A stretch of 8,338 nt of DNA from Thermogutta sp. (GCF_014359955.1 NZ_JACIYL010000121.1:1-8338), one strand, 5' to 3'; counted from the first letter of the stretch, positions 1-6,737 are shown. Translations and numbers: made by a program. Notes: a model not told the origin generated them from the letters alone.

Positions 1-235
1 GACGAACCTGCACACGATCCCCAGGTGACCGCGGAGACTCCTGTTCGGCCTCTCTGAGAAGAAGATCGATGTTATCTTCCGGAGGTCGGGGACGGCGATT
101 CTTTTTTCGTTGCTCGCGTTTGAGTGCTTCCTGCCGGTTTTGGATGATGGACCCCACGATCGACAGGATGATGATGATAAGCGCCACAATGAGCTGCGTG
201 AAATCGGCCAGAAGGAAAATATGATTCACTGCCAT
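1..235 (-). CDS. Small single-pass membrane protein, hypothetical (C-terminus beyond window)
   Basis: The reading frame opens at an ATG at 235-233 and stays open to the left window edge, giving about 78 visible residues without a stop. An AGGAG (245-249) lies 9 bases before the ATG and fixes the start. Residues about 8-31 are a hydrophobic helix rich in Ile, Leu and Val (LIVALIIIILSIVGSII). A strongly basic stretch follows (KREQRKKNRRPRP, about 39-51), then an acidic segment with DNIDLLLREAEQE. This looks like an N-terminal membrane anchor with a charged, probably cytoplasmic, tail. I recognise no family. It starts 47 bases after the floA stop on the same strand, so it is probably co-transcribed with the flotillin/NfeD block and may be an accessory of it. 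The overlapping frame covering 72-326 is a shadow with no such signal. Confidence 0.72.
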   Translation of the reverse strand, partial: MAVNHIFLLADFTQLIVALIIIILSIVGSIIQNRQEALKREQRKKNRRPRPPEDNIDLLLREAEQESPRSPGDRVQVR

Positions 236-244
236 GAAGTCCAG

Positions 245-249
245 CTCCT
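245..249 (-). promoter_or_regulatory. Ribosome binding site of the small membrane protein gene
   Basis: AGGAG on the minus strand, 9 bases before the ATG at 235. It decides the start of the left-edge gene against the overlapping out-of-phase frames. Confidence 0.65.
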
Positions 250-268
250 GTGGTACGAAGGCTTACTG

Positions 269-284
269 AAAAAGCCGAGCGGCT
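269..284 (-). terminator. Possible weak intrinsic terminator/attenuator at the floA stop
   Basis: On the minus strand AGCC-GCTC-GGCT forms a four-pair stem with a tetraloop and is followed directly by five T residues (273 to 269). The hairpin overlaps the floA stop codon (285-283). The stem is short, so it could at most attenuate read-through into the small downstream gene. Confidence 0.25.
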
Positions 285-1353
285 AACCGGCCTGCTGCGG
301 GCGGACCTGTTGTGTGACCGGGACACCCATCCGGGCGATCGCCGATCGCATCTCGGTATCCGCCTGAATGTTCTTCAACCGGTAGTAATCCATGATTCCC
401 AGTTTTCCCGATTCGAACGCCTCCGCGATAGCTCGCGGGACTTCGGCCTCGGCTTCCACGAGCCTTGCCCGGGCTTCCTCGATGAGCGCCAAATTCTCCT
501 GTTCGGCGGCCACGGCCATGGCCCGACGGCCTTCGGCCTTGGCCTGTGCCACGCGCATATCAGCTTCTGCCTGATCGGCCTGGATTCTCGCCCCAATGTT
601 CTGGCCTACGTCGATGTCGGCGATGTCAATGGAGACAATTTCGAACGCCGTCTGCCGGTCGAGGCGTCGCGCCAGCACAGCCTTCGAGATCCTGTCGGGG
701 TTTTCCAGAACCTCATAGTGGCTTTCTGCGGAGCCGATGGCGCTGACGATGCCTTCACCCACCCGGGCGATGATGGTTTCTTCCGTGGCCCCGCCGATCA
801 ACTGGAGGATATTGGCTCGTACAGTCACGCGCGCCTGCACTTTAAGCTGGATTCCGTTGCGAGCGACGGCTTCCAGGGCTTCCTTGCCGGAGCCTTTCTT
901 GGGGCAGTCGATCACCTTGGGATACACGCTGGTCTGGACGGCTTCCAGGACGTCTCGACCGGCCAGATCAATGGCTGTGGCCAGCCGAAAATCAAGCTCG
1001 GTCATTTTGGCGTTCCGTGCCGCGATCATGGCACGGATCACTTTGTTGACATCGCCCCCGGCCAGATAATGGGCCTCCAGCGCTCGCGTGGTGACGCCGT
1101 CCTTCTCCGTGATCCCGGCCTGCACCGCCATGATTTTCGCTCGGACAATCACTTCGGGCCGAACTTTTCTAAACGTCATGCCCAGAAGATCGAGGATTCC
1201 GATGCGGGCCCCGGTTGTCTTGGATTGAATCCACAGGCGAAAGAATTTGAAGAAAACTGCCAGAAAAACCAGCGCCACGATAATGGCGGCAAGGATGAGC
1301 ACGAATCCGATGATCTGGAAAATGTCTTGGTTTTGCTGGGCAATCGGGAGCAT
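283..1353 (-). CDS. floA: Flotillin-like protein FloA (SPFH/PHB family, UPF0365)
   Basis: The product is 356 residues, close to the Bacillus FloA length of about 330. A short N-terminal region leads into one hydrophobic membrane segment (about 12-36). Next come the SPFH/PHB domain (about 55-245), an Ala/Glu-rich coiled-coil region with EA-type repeats (about 255-312; [20 protein letters not shown]), and the characteristic C-terminal stretch [20 protein letters not shown] (321-340), which closely resembles Bacillus FloA. These proteins oligomerise at the inner membrane and organise microdomains that affect membrane fluidity, signalling and secretion. The ATG at 1353 follows a purine-rich AAGGAAAGGG about 8 bases upstream. 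The neighbours on the same strand are two NfeD-family genes, the classic SPFH partner family, which supports the call. The long open frame on the plus strand through this gene is a shadow. Confidence 0.96.
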   Translation of the reverse strand: MLPIAQQNQDIFQIIGFVLILAAIIVALVFLAVFFKFFRLWIQSKTTGARIGILDLLGMTFRKVRPEVIVRAKIMAVQAGITEKDGVTTRALEAHYLAGGDVNKVIRAMIAARNAKMTELDFRLATAIDLAGRDVLEAVQTSVYPKVIDCPKKGSGKEALEAVARNGIQLKVQARVTVRANILQLIGGATEETIIARVGEGIVSAIGSAESHYEVLENPDRISKAVLARRLDRQTAFEIVSIDIADIDVGQNIGARIQADQAEADMRVAQAKAEGRRAMAVAAEQENLALIEEARARLVEAEAEVPRAIAEAFESGKLGIMDYYRLKNIQADTEMRSAIARMGVPVTQQVRPQQAG

Positions 1354-1387
1354 TTCGCAACCCTTTCCTTGTTTGGCGACCGTTTGT

Positions 1388-1403
1388 GGCTGACCGGTCG
1401 GCC
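1388..1403. repeat. Near-perfect 16-base palindrome upstream of floA
   Basis: GGCTGACCGGTCGGCC reads the same on both strands except for one mismatched pair, with GACCGGTC at the centre. It lies between a candidate -10 element and the floA ribosome site, where an operator could sit. It has no loop, so it suits a dimeric DNA-binding protein better than a terminator. TTTT follows it on the plus strand, but no plus-strand gene ends here. Confidence 0.4.
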
Positions 1404-1443
1404 TTTTATCGCCGCCATCAGCAGCTTTCGCGACGGCTTCTCA

Positions 1444-1473
1444 ATTCTAACCTTTTTCCGTTATGGTTGGACA
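1444..1473 (-). promoter_or_regulatory. Weak candidate sigma-70 promoter for floA
   Basis: On the minus strand a good -10 TAGAAT (1449-1444) is preceded, with an 18-base spacer, by a poor -35 TGTCCA (1473-1468). It lies in the 185-base gap between the short NfeD gene and floA and would give a leader of about 85 bases. Only the -10 is convincing. Confidence 0.25.
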
Positions 1474-1538
1474 CCATCGACGCCGGTTCCAACCCTTTTG
1501 GGCTCCGTTTCCGTATTGGGCTGGGGGCCACCATGTTC

Positions 1539-2129
1539 TCAGGCGGCCGCAAATGGATCCAGGCCGATCTCATCGATCGGCTTTTCTCGCCAGTTTTCGC
1601 CGGGTTGTTCCTCCGGCTTCTGGTCAACAGGTTGTTCCCCTTCTTCGAGTTTGCGGACGGTAATCCAGGAACCAAAAACGTTCACCACGCGGACCCATTG
1701 ATCTGCCTCGATCGGAAAACCATCGCTCACAGCATCATAGGAGCGACCATCAATAACGACCACCCCCGCGGGCAGCATCGGACTTTTAGTTTTGCCCACC
1801 CGCCCAATGAGGCTTCGCAACTCGCGCAGTTTGGGATTATCCGGCAGGCACGCCTCCACCTGGGGAGGCGGAAGCATCACCCGCTTTCCCACCGGTGTTT
1901 TGGGCCATAGATAAATCGCAAGAATCACAAAAGCGGGAATGCCGAAGACGCTGACAAGAAGCAAAGCGACGCCCAAACCGGCACTATACATAAAACCGGT
2001 GACAATGGCCCCAACAACAGCACACAGCGAAAGAAATGTGAGAATACCGTGAGAAACAAAGAACAACTCAAGAATAGCCAGGAACAAGCCTGTCAGCATC
2101 AGCAGAACCGGCCACAGCCAAGTGTTCAT
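1539..2129 (-). CDS. Short NfeD-family membrane protein (no protease domain)
   Basis: The product is 196 residues. Three to four hydrophobic segments fill residues 5-75 (roughly 5-23, 27-47 and 50-75). A conserved-looking linker WPKTPVGKRVMLPPP (75-89) follows, then an OB-fold-like C-terminal domain (about 105-160; SLIGRVGKTKSPMLPAG, then VVVIDGRSYDAVSDGFPI, ending WVRVVNVFGSWITVRKL) and an acidic, proline-rich tail (161-196). This is the architecture of short NfeD proteins, which lack the N-terminal ClpP-like region and are encoded beside SPFH/flotillin genes. The OB domain is thought to contact the SPFH partner. The ATG at 2129 has AGGGAG about 6 bases upstream; other start codons within a few bases are out of frame. 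It lies 185 bases before floA and 251 after the long NfeD, on the same strand. The linker and OB domain resemble the C-terminus of that larger protein, so the two are probably paralogous in this part. Confidence 0.87.
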   Translation of the reverse strand: MNTWLWPVLLMLTGLFLAILELFFVSHGILTFLSLCAVVGAIVTGFMYSAGLGVALLLVSVFGIPAFVILAIYLWPKTPVGKRVMLPPPQVEACLPDNPKLRELRSLIGRVGKTKSPMLPAGVVVIDGRSYDAVSDGFPIEADQWVRVVNVFGSWITVRKLEEGEQPVDQKPEEQPGENWREKPIDEIGLDPFAAA

Positions 2130-2141
2130 CCATCACTCCCT

Positions 2142-2186
2142 CTACCACCAACCGGCCAGACAGGCAACAACAAATAGACATCTCAT
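2142..2186 (-). other. Possible 14-residue leader ORF upstream of the short NfeD gene
   Basis: On the minus strand an ATG at 2186 opens a 14-codon frame, MRCLFVVACLAGWW, ending in TAG at 2142. A purine run GGAAAAGG precedes it at usable distance, and it lies between the candidate promoter (2215-2243) and the start at 2129. The hydrophobic, Trp-ending peptide could be a translated leader. Equally, it could be chance in a short gap. No regulatory codon run is obvious apart from the two terminal Trp codons. Confidence 0.2.
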
Positions 2187-2214
2187 CACGCCTTTTCCAT
2201 GCCAGTCGAAGGCC

Positions 2215-2243
2215 AGTGTATCACAGCAGTGTCCTGCGGGCAA
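2215..2243 (-). promoter_or_regulatory. Candidate sigma-70 promoter for the short NfeD gene and floA
   Basis: On the minus strand TTGCCC (2243-2238) is followed after exactly 17 bases by TACACT (2220-2215). A TG one base before the -10 (TGATACACT) gives an extended -10. Transcription would start near 2208, about 80 bases before the short NfeD start. This would let the short NfeD, floA and the small gene be transcribed separately from the long NfeD. Confidence 0.42.
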
Positions 2244-2269
2244 GTACGCGACGTTGACCGACGAGGTGG

Positions 2270-2295
2270 TTCTGCCCCTCATCGAGTGGGCAGAA
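2270..2295. repeat. Strong intergenic hairpin between the two NfeD genes
   Basis: TTCTGCCC (2270-2277) and GGGCAGAA (2288-2295) are perfect inverted repeats. Inside them CTC/GAG adds three more pairs around a three-base ATC loop, with a single bulged T. The structure lies 86 bases past the long NfeD stop and just upstream of the candidate promoter at 2215-2243. It could end or slow transcription or protect a 3' end. Neither strand has a T tract after it, so a classic intrinsic terminator is not shown. Confidence 0.6.
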
Positions 2296-2380
2296 CGCGA
2301 AGTGACACCTGCCGTGCCATACATCGCCTGCGAGGGTACATATTCGAGGGAGAAAACAGCGTGACAAGAAGTGACACGTA

Positions 2381-4693
2381 CTACGACACCTGCGGACGAA
2401 CGTAAACACGGTTACCGCGGACCTCGGTGACCACCACGGAAGTGCCCGGATCGATAGGGTCTCCGTCCTGGGAAATTACGTCGAGGATGCGCTGGCCGAA
2501 ACGGGCCTTGCCGCTGGGTAACAACTTCGTGACCGCGACACCCTGTTGGCCCACAAAGGATTCGTCGATGTCCAAAAGGCTTCGACGTCGAAGCATATCT
2601 TCCGCCTCGTTTTCGGACGGAGGTGTAAGCATGAGGTGCTTGAGTCCGGGAGTTTTCGGCAACCACCGATTGATGAACGCCAGGACCACGCCAATTCCGA
2701 TCGCCGCAAAAAGGAGGATCAAAAGCGATTTTTGAAGCTGGAGCCATTGATAACTGTTCTGCGGTACGATGAATGTTTGACTGGCCAGCACCAGAGAGAC
2801 CACAATCAGCAGTCCGCCACCCAGGCCGAAGATCCCGAAACCAGGCAGCACGAATATTTCCAGAAGCAGGCAGGAGGCCCCCAGCAGGAAAAGGACGACT
2901 TCCAGCCATCCGGCCGTCCCTCCGAGAAATCGGCTCCAGAAAAAGAGCACGAAACACACCGCGGCCAGGAATCCCCCGATTCCGATTCCCGGTGTCTGGA
3001 CTTCGACGAGTAAAGCCACCCCTCCAATAATCAGGAGAAGCACGGCAATATACGGGGAAGAAAGCGCCCGCAAGAGAGTATCCACCCAGGTGGGTTCCAG
3101 AAGAGCAGGATCGTTTTCCAGTCCGTATAGTCCTTTGAACTCAGCGAAGCTTTCCACGGTGTCCCGGCACAGGCCGTATTCGACTGCTTTTGCGCCATCT
3201 ACCTGCAAAGGTTTACCTTTTTCTTTAACGAGGTCTTTTTTCTCCCACTCGTTCTTGTCGGGTAACTGTGCCCATTCCTCCTCCGACATGTACTCAGCAA
3301 AATCGGGCATCCCCTTGCGCACGTATCGGAACAATTCCACGTTGGGGTCCACCAGGGAAAGCGGGAGCGACCAGGTCCGCCCGGTGCGTTTGGCAATCAC
3401 GTCCCGCACGACGCGTTTGATTTGCAGTAGGTCGTCTTCGGTAGGCACGGCGTTTCCTTCCCCACCCAACAACGCCCCGGGAGCCATGATGATCTGGTCG
3501 CAGGCGACGGCGATGAGTGCGGCGTCCGCCAGCGCGCGGGAGGGAATATAGGCGACCGTACGAACTTTTTCGGGATCCAAATCTGCCGCTAAATACGACG
3601 CCAATTTGAGAGCATCACGCGGTGAACCTCCCGCACTATCGATCCGAACACAGACGAAATTGGCATCTTTACGCTGCCTCGCTTCCTCGATGAGTCGTTG
3701 GGCACGCTCGACGGAAGCGGGAGTGATGGGGCCCTCGATGAGCACCTGAACAGCCCGCCAGTGGTCCGCGACGAAACGCTCTTCCTGAACGAGATTGGCG
3801 CGAAGTCCCAGGGCGGCGTAGAGTTCTCGCGTGTCGGTAACCGTGCTGCTGATCAAATCGAGCGCCCGCGATTCGCGACCCGTCAGACGACCGAGCTGTC
3901 CTGCTGGAAACACCACACTGGGTGCACCGCGTAAAGTCCGCGTTTTACGTATTTGTTCCAGCTCATCCGGTGTGACGAAAAGTCGCTCGGTATCGGTTTC
4001 CACCTGAAGGACGGTTCGCGAGGGATCCAGCATTCCCAGGGCAACCGCGACAGGAATACTGCGGCGGCGTTCGGCGATGTGCCGGTAGGCACTTTGCATC
4101 GGGGGTGTGATCCGTCGCTCGGCAATGCCTGCTGCACCCCATTCGGCGTCCGGCGCCATGTAAATCTCTTGACACGCGATAACGACGAGCACAGCGTGGC
4201 CCTCCGCTCGATAGGGGATGTAGGCCACTGTTTTGACGCCGGCAAGGCTCTCGCTCGTCAGAAAGTCTGCAAGATCGTAGCAGGCACCGAATTCACTTCG
4301 TCCCGCGTAAGCTTCTTCACCTTTTTTGGTATCGAATCGGAGGATGAAAACGAGTTTGTCTTTTTGCCCTTTGAAATTATCGATCAGCCGGAGGATGAGC
4401 TGCTTCACCCGGGCACCACTTGGACCGGTGATGGGCAACTGAATGGGGATCAGCCGGCCAATCATTCCGGGACCGACGTTGTCCCCCTCTTCCCCTGGGG
4501 CGGAAGGGCGCGCGTCACCGGATGGGGCTTCCGCGAAGAGGACTGTCGGAAACGTGGCCGTGACGGAACCACAAATCTGAGCGAATCCGGCCTGCGGAAA
4601 AGCACCGATTCCCACAAGGGACGCGACAACGAGTACTACGGCCAAGGGATGGCGCACGATCCGTCCTCCTGGGAAAAATCGTCGCTCGTTCAT
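2381..4693 (-). CDS. nfeD: Long NfeD-family protein with two ClpP-like domains
   Basis: With the ATG at 4693 the product is 770 residues. It has a signal peptide (1-39; basic start, hydrophobic PLAVVLVVASLVGIGAF, AQ near the cleavage site). A first ClpP-like domain spans about 82-195, with VAYIPYRAEGHAVLVVIACQ and EIYMAP at 156-181. A second spans about 315-435, with IDSAGGSP at 351-358 and VAYIPSRALADAALIAVACD and QIIMAPG at 381-406. About five membrane segments follow (roughly 547-565, 571-590, 596-615, 616-638, 656-675), then a C-terminal OB fold (about 711-769; SFVGQQGVAV to NRVYVRP). This is the long NfeD layout, but most family members have a single protease domain. Aligned by hand with active NfeD, the nucleophilic Ser position is Gly165 in domain one and Ala389 in domain two, so proteolysis is doubtful. 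An in-frame TTG at 4768 would add 25 residues, but the ATG places the signal peptide at the N-terminus. It leads the block containing the short NfeD and floA. Confidence 0.9.
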   Translation of the reverse strand: MNERRFFPGGRIVRHPLAVVLVVASLVGIGAFPQAGFAQICGSVTATFPTVLFAEAPSGDARPSAPGEEGDNVGPGMIGRLIPIQLPITGPSGARVKQLILRLIDNFKGQKDKLVFILRFDTKKGEEAYAGRSEFGACYDLADFLTSESLAGVKTVAYIPYRAEGHAVLVVIACQEIYMAPDAEWGAAGIAERRITPPMQSAYRHIAERRRSIPVAVALGMLDPSRTVLQVETDTERLFVTPDELEQIRKTRTLRGAPSVVFPAGQLGRLTGRESRALDLISSTVTDTRELYAALGLRANLVQEERFVADHWRAVQVLIEGPITPASVERAQRLIEEARQRKDANFVCVRIDSAGGSPRDALKLASYLAADLDPEKVRTVAYIPSRALADAALIAVACDQIIMAPGALLGGEGNAVPTEDDLLQIKRVVRDVIAKRTGRTWSLPLSLVDPNVELFRYVRKGMPDFAEYMSEEEWAQLPDKNEWEKKDLVKEKGKPLQVDGAKAVEYGLCRDTVESFAEFKGLYGLENDPALLEPTWVDTLLRALSSPYIAVLLLIIGGVALLVEVQTPGIGIGGFLAAVCFVLFFWSRFLGGTAGWLEVVLFLLGASCLLLEIFVLPGFGIFGLGGGLLIVVSLVLASQTFIVPQNSYQWLQLQKSLLILLFAAIGIGVVLAFINRWLPKTPGLKHLMLTPPSENEAEDMLRRRSLLDIDESFVGQQGVAVTKLLPSGKARFGQRILDVISQDGDPIDPGTSVVVTEVRGNRVYVRPQVS

Positions 4694-4804
4694 CCGTAAC
4701 CCCCGCAAATTTGTGAGTGGTTCGGAGGCCGGTCGTTTTTCTGCCGACTTTTTCTCAAAGGCATGCAACCCGTGCTACGGTGATGCCAGCCTCCGCCGCC
4801 TACC

Positions 4805-4810
4805 ATTGTA
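4805..4810 (-). promoter_or_regulatory. Candidate -10 element for the long NfeD gene
   Basis: TACAAT on the minus strand matches the -10 consensus at five of six positions. The best -35 is weak (TGCTCA at an 18-base spacing). A start near 4798 would give a leader of about 105 bases to the ATG at 4693. It also lies upstream of the alternative TTG start at 4768, so it does not decide between the two. Confidence 0.38.
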
Positions 4811-4867
4811 GAGGGTGACACGCTCTTTGAGCAGCCATCGTACGGCGGTGTTGCGAGTACGAGGGCT

Positions 4868-4906
4868 CCAGCGAGGGCTTCCGCACAGCCGCTAAAAGCT
4901 CGCTGG
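4868..4906. repeat. Perfect 8-base inverted repeat downstream of the beta-helix gene
   Basis: CCAGCGAG (4868-4875) and CTCGCTGG (4899-4906) are perfect inverted repeats separated by 23 bases that contain a smaller GGCT/AGCC pair. On the minus strand the hairpin follows the beta-helix stop by 45 bases and precedes the long NfeD promoter region. It could be a transcription-ending or RNA-protecting structure. No T tract follows on the minus strand. Confidence 0.45.
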
Positions 4907-4951
4907 TACGGGTTCTCGGCCACACATTCCGGTCACGCGAGGAAGAATCGG

Positions 4952-6628
4952 TCAGGGGTTCCATTCTGCGGATACACCGAACCGCATAGGTTTCGCCCCG
5001 CTTTGGTGCGCGCCCATATCAGGACGTTTCCCTGCGAAAGGGGGAGAAAAGTTGGGGATGAACTCTCCGGCGCCGCGGCCAGGTGAATCCGGGGCAAGCC
5101 GGAAACTGCCTGTTTTAGTCTGGAAATCGAGACCAGCGTTTTCCTCGTAGATTGGTACACCGCGGATTCCGTGCGTCTCATGGCCTTCCGGTATCCGACC
5201 GTTGTAAAGGTCGTAGTCGAAGTCATTATCCACATTTTCCGGAGAGGCGCTGATGCTTCTCTGATCTGGGGACATTACCTGAAGGATATTGTTGCGGGAA
5301 GCACAGTGCTTCACGATACGGTTACCTCCTAATCCGCCGGTTGGTAGGAACGGTTCACCAGAAAATATCGTGTTGTGGAAGACGTACATGTGGCCTGTCA
5401 TCCAGTCTTCGCTAATCGCATATCCCATCTTCAAAAAGTAGCCGCCCGTGTGGTCCGGGCGCCACTGGCTGCGGGCGACAATGTTCTGCCAGATGTAAAG
5501 GGGCCCAATCGAGGTTGGAGCGTTCCCGATCATCATCATGCACTGCGTGATGTAATTGCCCCATACCCGGACATTTCGATTGCCGCCTTCCACTTCCAGG
5601 CCATCATCCCAGCAATGGCTCACAAAATTGCCGTAAATATCGCTGTCGGGGCCGGGCGCGCCGCGGAAACTGCCGTTACTTCCGCCTCCGATCACGTCGT
5701 TGAACATGTGGTCAAGATCGGAGTAGCACTCGTTGTAGCGGATCACGTGATTGCCCGCGGTGTCAAAAAAAGAAATGCACTGTGGGCCTTGCGGATGCGT
5801 GGGATATTTTGGTTCGTACCACGTGTTTGTATCCGCGAAGGGGTGGTGGAGTTTGCACCGCTGAATGATCACCCGCCGCACATTGCGGTTCCGACAGAGA
5901 ATGGCGGCATCATAATCAAATCCGAAACCAGTTTCCGGATTGATGCGCCCCCAGTCGGAAATGTCACAATTTTCGATGACGATGTCGTGACCATCTTCGA
6001 TGCGAATGGCACCGATGGGGGAGCGCCTCAAGTTATCCCGGGAACCGGCCCCGCGCAGGACGAAGTTTCTGACAATGATGTACGAGCCGGAGATGGTGAT
6101 GCATGCATCATGGTGGTGGCCGACGTCGATCACGGCCCCTTTGCCGTCGTAAACGCGGTAGGCATCCGGTCGTCCGGATTGAGTGATGTTGACCGGGCTC
6201 GTACCACCAGCCAAGGCAATGGTTTCGCCCTCAGGAAATTTTTCATCCCACGTGCGTGCCACCAAGCGGGTTGACGTATCAGTGCCTTCCAACCGAAGCT
6301 CGATTTCGTAAGTGGTGTTGGGCCGAAGGTTGACGATGCTTCCCCGATAGTCAGCCAGATCTTCATCGGTGTTCGCGATGGGGTTAAATTTCATGGGCAG
6401 TCCATCGTGCCATGCGTTTGTGCCCACCTCGCGGAAGCGTATGAAGACCCGCCGGTTGACCCCACCACCTGGCGGTGACCAGTACACTCCCACGCAATGA
6501 AACGTGGGAATGGCAACGGGTTTCGCCGCGACGGAGGATGGCTCTTCGGCCACCACCAGCACACCCGCAAGAATCGCCATGATGAAGGACGCTTGCCAAA
6601 AAAGGAACCGCACCGTTGACAAACGCAT
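4952..6628 (-). CDS. Secreted FN3 plus right-handed parallel beta-helix protein
   Basis: The product is 558 residues. A signal peptide (1-27; basic start, hydrophobic FWQASFIMAILAGVLVVA, probable cleavage after A27) is followed by an FN3-like beta-sandwich (about 36-126; VGVYWSPP, then VFIRFREVG and the closing LRPNTTYEIELRLEG). From about 165 to 450 there are repeated beta-helix coils typical of the PbH1/Beta_helix group, for example ITISGSYIIVRNFVLRG, IRIEDGHDIVIENCDISDW, VRRVIIQRCKLHH, IYGNFVSHCWDDGLEVEGG, VRVWGNYITQC and MYVFHNTIFSG. A terminal RPDMGAHQ (535-541) resembles endings of similar secreted proteins. Such proteins usually bind or cleave polysaccharides, but I see no diagnostic lyase or hydrolase catalytic set, so the substrate is unknown. 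The ATG at 6628 has AGGAG 7 bases upstream. It is transcribed away from the neighbouring dehydrogenase and looks monocistronic. Confidence 0.85.
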   Translation of the reverse strand: MRLSTVRFLFWQASFIMAILAGVLVVAEEPSSVAAKPVAIPTFHCVGVYWSPPGGGVNRRVFIRFREVGTNAWHDGLPMKFNPIANTDEDLADYRGSIVNLRPNTTYEIELRLEGTDTSTRLVARTWDEKFPEGETIALAGGTSPVNITQSGRPDAYRVYDGKGAVIDVGHHHDACITISGSYIIVRNFVLRGAGSRDNLRRSPIGAIRIEDGHDIVIENCDISDWGRINPETGFGFDYDAAILCRNRNVRRVIIQRCKLHHPFADTNTWYEPKYPTHPQGPQCISFFDTAGNHVIRYNECYSDLDHMFNDVIGGGSNGSFRGAPGPDSDIYGNFVSHCWDDGLEVEGGNRNVRVWGNYITQCMMMIGNAPTSIGPLYIWQNIVARSQWRPDHTGGYFLKMGYAISEDWMTGHMYVFHNTIFSGEPFLPTGGLGGNRIVKHCASRNNILQVMSPDQRSISASPENVDNDFDYDLYNGRIPEGHETHGIRGVPIYEENAGLDFQTKTGSFRLAPDSPGRGAGEFIPNFSPPFAGKRPDMGAHQSGAKPMRFGVSAEWNP

Positions 6629-6708
6629 GGCCTGGCTCCTGAAAAACCTCTTGCTGGCTGAACTGAATTGGTTGGACCAAAACTGGCTATGGCCACGACG
6701 CGGTGCTC

Positions 6709-6737
6709 ATTGTCTTGAAGATCGTTTCCTGTGGCAA
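6709..6737 (-). promoter_or_regulatory. Candidate sigma-70 promoter of the beta-helix gene
   Basis: On the minus strand TTGCCA (6737-6732; five of six consensus bases) is followed after a 17-base spacer by GACAAT (6714-6709; four of six). Transcription would begin near 6702, giving a leader of about 75 bases before the ATG at 6628. Confidence 0.48.

Noticed and set aside
72..326. An 84-codon minus-strand frame at the left edge
   Set aside because: It overlaps the better-supported single-pass membrane protein frame, which has its own ribosome site and hydrophobic helix, and its start would lie inside floA.
250..1701. A 483-codon open frame on the plus strand through floA and part of the short NfeD
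   Set aside because: It is antisense to a clear FloA. Its translation is low-complexity with many His, Arg, Gly and Asp residues, it matches no family I know, and it has no convincing start signal. It arises from the codon bias of the minus-strand gene.
3953..4699. A 248-codon plus-strand open frame opposite the long NfeD
   Set aside because: It is antisense to recognised ClpP-like and signal-peptide sequence and has no independent coding evidence.
2302..4821. GTGACAC recurring in the intergenic gaps (2302-2308, 2371-2377, about 4815-4821)
   Set aside because: The 7-mer also occurs in reverse inside the dehydrogenase gene (near 7027-7033), and a few copies in 8 kb are close to chance. Only the paired copies in the 2130-2380 gap were kept, as part of a low-interest finding.
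4690..4923. A 77-codon minus-strand frame upstream of the long NfeD
   Set aside because: It covers the promoter region and overlaps the NfeD start in another phase. It is Ser/Gly/Pro-rich without a recognisable motif, and the TACAAT element lies inside it.
5375..6274. A 299-codon plus-strand open frame opposite the beta-helix gene
   Set aside because: It is a shadow of the beta-helix coding frame: Ala/Val/Asp-rich with no domain, signal peptide or ribosome site.
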